From Sphingobacteriaceae bacterium UBA6709 (GTDB lineage: Bacteria; Bacteroidota; Bacteroidia; Sphingobacteriales; Sphingobacteriaceae), in assembly GCA_002454425.1 (NCBI GenBank), contig DKIV01000008.1, positions 69,502 to 102,717 on the forward strand: a DNA stretch of 33,216 nt. The letters run 5' to 3'. The notes beneath the pieces were generated by a model. That model searched no databases. It was not told the origin of the DNA and saw only the letters and a list, made by a program, of their open reading frames with translations. The position numbers and the translations under genes were made by a program. Shown here piece after piece: positions 1 to 6,124 of the stretch (the first letter of the stretch is position 1; every line of letters starts with the position of its first letter).

Positions 1-22
1 TGTCGATGAAATGTCGATCACC

Positions 23-60
23 ACTCGAGCGTCTCTCGAGTCTGTCCCGAGTCAGACTCG
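23..60. repeat. two tandem dyads with CGAGT-type arms
   Basis: ACTCGAG (23-29) and CTCGAGT (35-41) form perfect 7-bp arms around a 5-base spacer. Six bases further, CGAGTC (48-53) and GACTCG (55-60) form 6-bp arms around a single A. The second dyad lies inside the repeat shared with the right edge. Function unknown; they could be protein-binding sites or the termini of an element. Confidence 0.6.
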
Positions 61-75
61 AAACAGATAGGTAGC
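44..75 (-). repeat. left copy of terminal inverted repeat
   Basis: The reverse complement of 44-75 matches 33164-33195 at 30 of 32 positions, including a 19-base identical core with the dyad CGAGTC-N-GACTCG. The two copies are in opposite orientation at the two window edges. The short reading frame through both copies encodes the same FESDSG string, and the sequence before it is weakly alike (LPP...LP). This suggests two diverged copies of one dispersed element rather than a chance palindrome. Confidence 0.7.
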
Positions 76-395
76 AAGGGGGTAAATCTGGGGGGCAGGT
101 GTATGACCTGAGCAGGCGTCGTCCGGGTGTTTTGATGTGACATTATGCGACATGTCCGGACATTGTAGCAGTTCTCCGGAAAGGCCGGGTAAACCGATGT
201 CAGCAGCGATCCGGAAGCCGGAGATGTCGGTTTTGTTCGGAAGAAAGGGTTCTCAAAACGAAGTGTCAGGCAACTAGAGGACGAGGCCTTGACGGGCGAA
301 AAAGATTGTTTCATCTTTGTTTTGTCGGCGCTGCATACCGGTACCCATCGCAGCATGACTGACAACTCCGACGTCGCCGGGAGTATGCAGGCGGC

Positions 396-563
396 ATGAA
401 GAACAAACGTCAAATGCTATGGAAGAAATTTTTCAGGGATTGGAAAAGCGGTTTCACTGGCGAGGGCAAGGACGTTGATGCACGCGGTGGGAGCATCAAC
501 AATATCGGGAGCGTCGGCTCGGCCGTCAGGGTGAGAAAAAGCGACACGTCGCTTATCATGTAA
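396..563 (+). CDS. small hypothetical ORF, 55 residues
   Basis: ATG at 396 to TAA at 561-563 encodes 55 residues, beginning MKNKRQMLWKKFF and ending VRKSDTSLIM. It is basic at the N-terminus, with a glycine/serine-rich middle. An in-frame stop at 360-362 and the lack of another start codon fix this start. No convincing ribosome-binding site is visible, although Bacteroidota often lack one. I do not recognise the family and see no signal peptide or membrane segment. It could be a real small gene of the edge element, the remnant of a longer gene, or a chance ORF. Confidence 0.3.
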   Translation: MKNKRQMLWKKFFRDWKSGFTGEGKDVDARGGSINNIGSVGSAVRVRKSDTSLIM

Positions 564-713
564 GCCTATTTTCTGACAAGGTTTCTGCGAGGGTTAGCAC
601 GTCGGGTAAGCTGATTCCAGAAATCTTTAACAGCCCCTCGACTCATATTATTGTTCTTGGGCAAGATGGTATTCAACGGCAACCATTCGCTTGCCCGAGT
701 TTACATAAAATAA

Positions 714-747
714 TAAATGGGCAAACGAGTTAAGGCCTGCCCATTTA
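714..747 (-). terminator. hairpin after the SlyD-type gene
   Basis: TAAATGGGCA (714-723) and TGCCCATTTA (738-747) make a perfect 10-bp stem around 14 bases, 14 bases beyond the stop of the minus-strand isomerase gene. On the minus strand the stem is followed by an AT-rich but imperfect T-tract. TTGCCC at 691-696 could compete by pairing with GGGCAA at 719-724. Confidence 0.6.
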
Positions 748-761
748 CTAAAATATACGTA

Positions 762-1259
762 TTAGTGTTCTGAATGACCGTCTACACCATGCGCATGACC
801 GTGGTTCAATTCGTCTTCAGTAGCTTCACGAACGTTAAGGATCGTTCCTGAGAAATGCAGATGCTGACCAGCCATCGGGTGGTTAAGATCTACCTTTACC
901 GCATGTTCTGTAACCTCAGTAACAAGAGCACGGAACTGATGTCCCTGATTATCCTGAAGTGGTAATACAGAACCTACCTGAGGTAAATCCATTCCCTGAA
1001 ACATTTCCAGAGAGAGGTCGGTAACAGCACTGTCATCGCGTTCGCCATAAGCATCAGCGGCTTCAAGATGAAAATCATAGGTATCACCCTGACCTAATCC
1101 TGCAAGATTTTCTTCAAACTTTGGAAGCATCATTCCCACGCCATACAGGAATACTAACGGCTGCTCTTCAGTGGCTTTCTCTACAAATACCTCTTCTCCG
1201 TTTTTCAGAGTGTACAAATCATACGTTAGCGCTACAACGCTGTTCGGTTGAATTTTCAT
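762..1259 (-). CDS. FKBP-type peptidyl-prolyl cis-trans isomerase, SlyD-like
   Basis: Predicted cytoplasmic proline isomerase and chaperone. The 165-residue protein begins MKIQPNSVVALTYDL, typical of SlyD/FkpB-type enzymes, with an FKBP half-domain at about residues 1-72. An insert-in-flap chaperone segment follows at about 76-122. The diagnostic DLNHPMAG motif lies at 124-131. The tail from 153 to 165 is histidine-rich (HGHAHGVDGHSEH), a shortened form of the nickel-binding SlyD tail. It lies 60 bases downstream of the DUF255 gene on the same strand, so the two may be co-transcribed. The start is the first ATG of the frame; no Shine-Dalgarno is apparent. Family assignment is firm; the cellular client and any metal role are inferred. 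Confidence 0.93.
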   Translation of the reverse strand: MKIQPNSVVALTYDLYTLKNGEEVFVEKATEEQPLVFLYGVGMMLPKFEENLAGLGQGDTYDFHLEAADAYGERDDSAVTDLSLEMFQGMDLPQVGSVLPLQDNQGHQFRALVTEVTEHAVKVDLNHPMAGQHLHFSGTILNVREATEDELNHGHAHGVDGHSEH

Positions 1260-1319
1260 AATGTTCTCATTTCGAAATAATCCCGACAGTATAAACCATT
1301 AGAATCTACTTCTATTTAT

Positions 1320-3311
1320 CTAATTAACTATTTGTTTAAATGCTTCGTCAGCTTCTGTAACGGGTAAGGCACAGCTGCGGTTTTTACAAACATAAATTTT
1401 AGTATCCACATTGCCGACTTTATCGCGCAACAAAGGTAAACTTCCTGAAGAACCTCCCAAGATTATTTTGTTGGGAATGAAATATTTTTCCATGGCCATT
1501 CTTTTTTGTTCAGCCTCCATGCCGGCAATAGCAATCTCATGTACCCCAAATACCCGATTTAACAGAAGATTTGCCCAATTAGAGTATTCCCTCCCGTAAT
1601 TAAGCATTTCCTCATAAACAGATTCAAGCATGATGTCAGCCTGCTCCAGATACTCGTCCTTATGCAGGAAGTGGCCCAATTTAAACAAATTGTTGGCCAT
1701 CACAGAATTTGAAGAAGGAATAACATTATCGTGCACCTCGTGCTTCCTGACAATAAGAGCGATATCGCTTTGCGAAGTATAAAAGAACAATCCGGTACCC
1801 GCGTCGTAGAAATGTTGCAGCACATATCCACAAATACCGTCGGCAGCATACAGCCACTCTTCGCTGAATGTAACCTCGTAGAGCGCTACAAAGGCATCAA
1901 TCAGCAAGGCATAATCGTCAAGAAATCCAGAGATTGCCGAGCCCTGACTTTCTGCCCCCTTGAACGTACGCCACAGGCTATTATCATCGGCGATGAGGTT
2001 GTCTTTTAAAAAATATGCATTATTAAGAGCAAGGTTGAGGAAGTCCTGATCGCCGAAGGCGCGATAAGCGTCGCACAATCCTTTAAGAGCCATCGCGTTC
2101 CACGAGCATAAAATCTTATTATCTAGTCCGGGATGAACACGTCGGTTACGGTAGCTAAATACCTTCTCACGTGCGGATATCAGCGCATCGGTATCAGGCC
2201 ATATACGATCTGCCCGGGCAAACAACACGTTCGTATGCTCCTCCTTCCAATTGCCATCGTCGGTAATTCCGTAAAAGGAAACAAAGTCCTTCAATTCAGC
2301 AGGATCAAGAAGTTCACGAAGTTCCTCTGCGTTGAAAACATAAAACTTACCCTCTACCCCTTCACTATCAGCATCAAGAGCGGAATAAAAACCCGCTAAG
2401 GGCGAGGTCATTTCCCGCTTGAGCCATTCCACAGTATGATATACCGCCTGACGGTAGTTGTCGTCGCCAAAGGCGAGCCAAGCTTCAGCATAAAGACTCA
2501 GGAGCTGGGCATTATCATAAAGCATTTTCTCGAAGTGAGGAATATGCCAGGTGCCATCGGTACTATAACGGGAGATGCCCCCGCCCACATGATCATAAAT
2601 ACCGCCGGCGAGAATTTTGTCAAGGCTCAGCCGCACCTGGTTCATGACAGCATCATCCTTATTCAGATAGGCATAGCGCAACAAAAACTGCCAGTTGTTA
2701 AACATAGGAAATTTTGGAGCCCCCTTATATCCGCCATTTTCGGCATCGAAGAGCTTCTTCCAGCCCTTTATCATCTCATCTAATACAGACGCATGATAAT
2801 TCACTTCACGGGCGACCATATCAAATCCCGAGGATTGAGCTACTCCCGCGGTAAGACGCTCTGCATAGGCACGCGCCTCCTCCGGGCGTTCATGCCAAAA
2901 ATTTGCCAGCTGCGAAAGCAGATTCATCCAATCGTTCTTACGAAAATAGGTACCTCCGTAAACGGGGCGCTGATCTGGCAGGCAGATACAGTTTAGCGGC
3001 CAGCCGCCCTGCCCTGTCATCAGCTGTACGGCCAGCATATAAACCTGATCAACGTCGGGACGTTCCTCTCTATCGACTTTAATGCACACGAAATGTTCGT
3101 TCATGATAGCGGCAACATCTTCTTCCTCAAAACACTCGTGCTCCATTACATGGCACCAGTGACATGCCGAATATCCAATGCTGACAATAATAAGCTTATT
3201 CTCTTTACGTGCTTTATTTAACGCCTCTTCGCCCCAGGGATACCAGTCGACAGGATTTTCCGCGTGCTGCAACAGATAGGGTGAACTTTCTTTGATTAAT
3301 CTATTTGCCAT
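1320..3311 (-). CDS. thioredoxin domain-containing protein, DUF255/YyaL family
   Basis: 663 residues, the usual length for this family (bacterial YyaL, animal SPATA20). The N-terminal thioredoxin-like domain covers about residues 1-160. It carries the CHWC redox motif (C50, C53) followed by the conserved MEHECFE and VDREERPDVD strings. The remainder resembles an alpha/alpha barrel of the glucosamine 2-epimerase type, with motifs such as HVGGGISRYSTD and PHFEKMLYDN. The protein has no signal peptide, so it is probably cytoplasmic. The biochemical activity of the family is not established. The next gene on the strand is the SlyD-like isomerase, 60 bases away, so both genes of this unit relate to protein folding or redox. 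The family call is very secure; the function is not. Confidence 0.93.
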   Translation of the reverse strand: MANRLIKESSPYLLQHAENPVDWYPWGEEALNKARKENKLIIVSIGYSACHWCHVMEHECFEEEDVAAIMNEHFVCIKVDREERPDVDQVYMLAVQLMTGQGGWPLNCICLPDQRPVYGGTYFRKNDWMNLLSQLANFWHERPEEARAYAERLTAGVAQSSGFDMVAREVNYHASVLDEMIKGWKKLFDAENGGYKGAPKFPMFNNWQFLLRYAYLNKDDAVMNQVRLSLDKILAGGIYDHVGGGISRYSTDGTWHIPHFEKMLYDNAQLLSLYAEAWLAFGDDNYRQAVYHTVEWLKREMTSPLAGFYSALDADSEGVEGKFYVFNAEELRELLDPAELKDFVSFYGITDDGNWKEEHTNVLFARADRIWPDTDALISAREKVFSYRNRRVHPGLDNKILCSWNAMALKGLCDAYRAFGDQDFLNLALNNAYFLKDNLIADDNSLWRTFKGAESQGSAISGFLDDYALLIDAFVALYEVTFSEEWLYAADGICGYVLQHFYDAGTGLFFYTSQSDIALIVRKHEVHDNVIPSSNSVMANNLFKLGHFLHKDEYLEQADIMLESVYEEMLNYGREYSNWANLLLNRVFGVHEIAIAGMEAEQKRMAMEKYFIPNKIILGGSSGSLPLLRDKVGNVDTKIYVCKNRSCALPVTEADEAFKQIVN

Positions 3312-3644
3312 TTCAATTGTAGATGTATTAATTACCGGCAGAACATCCGCGGTATTTCTGAGAGCAATTATCCTTTAATAACGCTATACAGGAACATTGT
3401 TTACTAAATCTTCGCTATTCAACGAAGGAAACACGTTCGTCCGCCCCCCCGGGCACTTAACTCAGAATACGCTAATATCGAAAGATTTTTCGCATAACCA
3501 TGCGCTTTCTCCCTGGCCACCGACACTGAAGAATGAAAATCCGACAAACGCGTTATTCATCAAAAAATGATGTTTATCATCTTTAATAAGCTCACGACCG
3601 TGGCAATAGTTCCATTATCGGCTATTATGTGAGAAGGAACATGC

Positions 3645-3661
3645 TGACAGATAGCCTGTCA
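3645..3661. promoter_or_regulatory. dyad upstream of the lipoprotein/barrel operon
   Basis: TGACAG (3645-3650) and CTGTCA (3656-3661) are 6-bp inverted arms around ATAGC. The dyad sits 26 bases before the -7 box at 3688-3695, next to the expected -33 element, a natural operator position. No regulator gene is adjacent. Confidence 0.35.
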
Positions 3662-3687
3662 TTATATTTAACTGCAATCTTACCTCC

Positions 3688-3695
3688 TAACTTTG
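3688..3695 (+). promoter_or_regulatory. -7 promoter box TAACTTTG
   Basis: Exact match to the Bacteroidota -7 consensus TAnnTTTG. It ends 10 bases before the ATG at 3706, implying a leader of only a few bases. No clear -33 TTG was found at the ideal spacing. Confidence 0.55.
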
Positions 3696-3705
3696 CTTTC
3701 AAGTT

Positions 3706-4782
3706 ATGAAAGCAAAATACATTTTGGCAATTCTCACCTTGGCAATTCTCATTACTGCATCATGCATTAAAGATGAACCGCTAAACCCTGAATCAGATAT
3801 CACCGCGTTTGAATTCGCTGATTCTCTGAAGACAGGTAAAGTATTCATAAATAATTCTACAAACGAGATCTTATTATATTTAACCGATAGCGCGTACGCC
3901 CGTGGCCTGCGTCCGGAAATACGGTTGTCCAAGGGAGCGTCCGTTACTCCTCTCTCTAGTGCATTAATCCACTTTGACCAGCCCATTGAATATCTTGTAC
4001 GCTCAGAAAACGGCAGCAATGAACGCCGGTACAAAGTGCGGGTGGTAAATGTTGGGAACTGGACATTCAATTTCGAACGCTGGAAATATGGAAACGACGA
4101 GCATAGCTTTCAAAATCCGCTAGATGATGACGGGGAGCAGGTTTGGTCGTCAGGGAATGCGGGGGTAGCCATTGCTGGAGCTACTACATTTCCCACGCGT
4201 CCTAGTAATGATGGATTAGACGGCTCTAAAGCCGCCATGATGGTTACCAGAGAAGGCACGCCCTTGTCAATCATGTTTTCAAAAGTGCACCTCTTTGCAG
4301 GAAATCTCTTTCTGGGAAATTTCAATATGAATAATGTGCTCCTGAATCCCCTGCAAGCTACCGAATTCGGCCAGCCTTATGTAGGACAACCTTCGCGTTT
4401 TTCGGGCTACTATAGCTATCAGCCGGGAACGGCATATCAGGATGAAAAGGGAAATCTTGTAAACGGCAAAACCGACGAATGTTCGATCTACGCGGTATTT
4501 TACAATGGCCCGGAACGCCTGAATGCTACCAATATAAATGATAGCTATCCCGCTGATCAAAACATAAATCCCCGCATCATCGCTGTAGCACGTCTGCAGC
4601 ATCCGAAACATACCAAAGATTTAACAGCTTTCGATATTCCTTTTGAATATCGGGCGGGTGTTACTGCCGGTGCTAAAACCATGATGGCAATTGTTGCCTC
4701 CTCAAGTATTAACGGCGATCATTATCAGGGGGCTGTCGGAAGCACTTTAATCGTCGACAATTTAAAAATTACCGCACAATAG
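3706..4782 (+). CDS. PCMD domain-containing lipoprotein (putative carbohydrate-binding)
   Basis: 358 residues with a lipoprotein signal: hydrophobic residues 5-19 and a lipobox ending TASC at C20, followed by IKDEP. An Ig-like beta-sandwich (about 30-115) precedes a region from WTFNFERW (about 118) to the C-terminus. That region has the look of the Bacteroidota PCMD domain, a putative carbohydrate-metabolism and binding fold, with strings such as GLDGSKAAMM and LIVDNLKI. It is presumably anchored at the outer membrane, possibly surface-exposed. The barrel gene starts 2 bases after its stop, so the two are almost certainly co-transcribed and may form one envelope complex. The substrate is unknown. 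Lipoprotein status is well supported; the PCMD label is from recognition of the pattern only. Confidence 0.75.
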   Translation: MKAKYILAILTLAILITASCIKDEPLNPESDITAFEFADSLKTGKVFINNSTNEILLYLTDSAYARGLRPEIRLSKGASVTPLSSALIHFDQPIEYLVRSENGSNERRYKVRVVNVGNWTFNFERWKYGNDEHSFQNPLDDDGEQVWSSGNAGVAIAGATTFPTRPSNDGLDGSKAAMMVTREGTPLSIMFSKVHLFAGNLFLGNFNMNNVLLNPLQATEFGQPYVGQPSRFSGYYSYQPGTAYQDEKGNLVNGKTDECSIYAVFYNGPERLNATNINDSYPADQNINPRIIAVARLQHPKHTKDLTAFDIPFEYRAGVTAGAKTMMAIVASSSINGDHYQGAVGSTLIVDNLKITAQ

Positions 4783-4784
4783 TT

Positions 4785-5543
4785 ATGTTAAAACTCAATC
4801 TCTTTCTCGTCTTCGTGCTGCTCGGATCCCTCGCCACATATGCACAGGATTCCATCAGAAGGTACCGTATACAGCATAGCCTGCATGGAGGATATAATGT
4901 CGGAGCCCTGGCGCCTGTTGGTCTGCCTAATACCATACGTAAGATCGATTCATGGAATCCAGGAATACGCCCCTCAATAGGCTACGAGGCATCAATGATG
5001 ATCAACCAGCATTGGGGAATAAGTATCGGATTGAGTTATGATACCAAAGGCATGGATGTAAAAGACAGCGTGATGTACTTCCACACGATCATAACAGTAA
5101 AGGACGGCGATAATCAGGGTGTTTTTGAAGGCAATTTTTCCGGCAAGAACATCACGAAGGTTGAAAACACCTACCTGTCGATCCCTGTTGATGTAATATA
5201 TAAGCCTGCTGATGCGTGGCGACTAAAAGGCGGTCTTTATTTTGCGTATCTGGTAAAGGGCAGCTTTAAGGGGAATGTATCTGATGGCTATATCCGGACA
5301 GGAGATTCACAGGGTGAACGTGTGGAAATTGACAGAGCTGACTTTGACTTTTCCAGAGAACTTAGAAAAATAGATTTGGGAGCCCATATAGGTGCGGAAC
5401 GTACCATATCGGAATCGCTGTCGTTAGAGGCTAATCTGAACTGGGGACTGCGACCAGCCTTTGCGCCTGACTTTAAGGGTGTAGGTTTTAACATGTATAA
5501 CATCTTCGGAAATATCGGCCTGGTTTATCACATAGGCCAATAA
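4785..5543 (+). CDS. outer-membrane beta-barrel protein (PorT-like family)
   Basis: 252 residues. A signal peptide covers about residues 1-20 (hydrophobic run, then ATYAQ). Alternating amphipathic strands follow, and the C-terminus is a typical barrel strand (IGLVYHIGQ). Strings such as YEASMMINQHWGISIGLSYD and NTYLSIPVDVIYKP are characteristic of the outer membrane beta-barrel domain shared by PorT-like proteins. It begins 2 bases after the stop of the PCMD lipoprotein gene, indicating translational proximity and a shared job at the outer membrane. True PorT has a fixed role in type IX secretion; nothing here shows that specific role, so I keep the general barrel call. Confidence 0.82.
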   Translation: MLKLNLFLVFVLLGSLATYAQDSIRRYRIQHSLHGGYNVGALAPVGLPNTIRKIDSWNPGIRPSIGYEASMMINQHWGISIGLSYDTKGMDVKDSVMYFHTIITVKDGDNQGVFEGNFSGKNITKVENTYLSIPVDVIYKPADAWRLKGGLYFAYLVKGSFKGNVSDGYIRTGDSQGERVEIDRADFDFSRELRKIDLGAHIGAERTISESLSLEANLNWGLRPAFAPDFKGVGFNMYNIFGNIGLVYHIGQ

Positions 5544-5576
5544 ACGTGATAATCGCGGCGCAGCGTAGCATAGCGC

Positions 5577-6119
5577 TTAGCGGGCTACGGTACCACAACG
5601 CGAGAAGTATTTGTAATACCAGGGATCCTTCAGATTGCTGATAATGACGCCGCGACTGGTTGAAACATGAACAAAACGATTGTTCTTCAGATATACTCCC
5701 ACATGGTCAAACGGACGAGAGAAATCAAAAAATACCAGATCGCCTTCCTGCAGTTGCTCTTCGTATTTACGCTTAACAAATCCTGCCATATCGGCGGCAC
5801 TGCGCGGAAGGTCTTTTTTATATATTTCCTTAAAGAGTATTGAAGTAAATCCACTGCAGTCGGTACCCCTCTTACTCATTCCCCCGCCCTGATGGGGTAC
5901 TCCCATCCATTCGTCTATAAAGCGATACAGTTTCTCGTTTCTTATGTCGGTGGAAGGTACACCAAGTAACAGACCATAGCGCTCGTTCAGCGTGCCCTTT
6001 ATTTCGACGCCCCGAAGCGAGGAGTTGTCGGTATAATGCTTACGGCTCTTACATGCGCTAAGTAAAACAATCAGAACAACCAGATATAGCGACGCTACAT
6101 TCCTCTTATATAAAATCAT
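5577..6119 (-). CDS. NlpC/P60 (C40) family lipoprotein endopeptidase
   Basis: Predicted cell-wall hydrolase cutting peptidoglycan stem peptides. 180 residues: a lipoprotein signal with lipobox LLSAC (C23), then an NlpC/P60 domain from about residue 64. The catalytic triad is readable as C88 in GTDCSG, H139 in DHVGVYL and H151 in FVHVS. The conserved LQEGDLVFF string lies between. The size and layout match the small Spr/NlpC-like lipoproteins of Bacteroidota. The gene starts 5 bases after the mutS stop on the same strand, so it is probably read from the mutS transcript, although the two have no obvious functional link. It ends 33 bases from the convergent barrel gene. Confidence 0.92.
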   Translation of the reverse strand: MILYKRNVASLYLVVLIVLLSACKSRKHYTDNSSLRGVEIKGTLNERYGLLLGVPSTDIRNEKLYRFIDEWMGVPHQGGGMSKRGTDCSGFTSILFKEIYKKDLPRSAADMAGFVKRKYEEQLQEGDLVFFDFSRPFDHVGVYLKNNRFVHVSTSRGVIISNLKDPWYYKYFSRCGTVAR

Positions 6120-6124
6120 AATAA

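Larger units (their letters stand above)
1..395. other. edge segment of unclear nature with dyads and a dispersed-repeat copy
   Basis: No recognisable gene. The segment holds two tandem dyads (23-41 and 48-60), a 12-bp perfect palindrome (152-163), and a 32-bp stretch (44-75) that recurs inverted at the right edge. A minus-strand frame stays open over 18-413, and a plus-strand frame gives a 41-codon ORF over 152-277. The two overlap antisense and I recognise neither protein. The composition looks richer in G+C than the neighbouring genes. A plausible reading is the margin of a repeated or mobile element, since assembly contigs often break inside such repeats, but no transposase, integrase or mobilisation gene is visible. 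Uncertain. Confidence 0.4.
3312..3705. other. divergent intergenic region between the DUF255 and PCMD genes
   Basis: 394 bases without a credible gene; the longest ATG-initiated frames noticed are under 20 codons. It holds the promoter box of the plus-strand lipoprotein at 3688-3695. It also holds a dyad TGACAG-ATAGC-CTGTCA at 3645-3661, where the -33 region and activator or repressor sites would be expected. A CTTCG/CGAAG mini-stem lies near 3410-3430. No exact -7 box for the minus-strand DUF255 gene was found. Confidence 0.5.

Noticed and set aside
18..413. 131-codon minus-strand open frame as a real protein gene
   Set aside because: The product is Ser/Pro/Thr-rich with no recognisable domain, its end runs through the dyad-bearing repeat, and competing frames exist on the other strand. 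I describe it as part of the edge segment instead.
691..747. Alternative hairpins near 691-747 as a riboswitch
   Set aside because: They lie downstream of the only nearby gene (minus strand), and the first hairpin met by polymerase is a simple terminator stem, so a switch role has no target.
1387..1394. TATGTTTG on the minus strand as a promoter for the SlyD-like gene
   Set aside because: It matches TAnnTTTG but lies inside the DUF255 coding region, 127 bases from the start; a single 8-base match is too weak here.
4785..5543. Naming the barrel protein PorT
   Set aside because: Only the general barrel fold is visible; no type IX secretion neighbours are present to justify the specific name.
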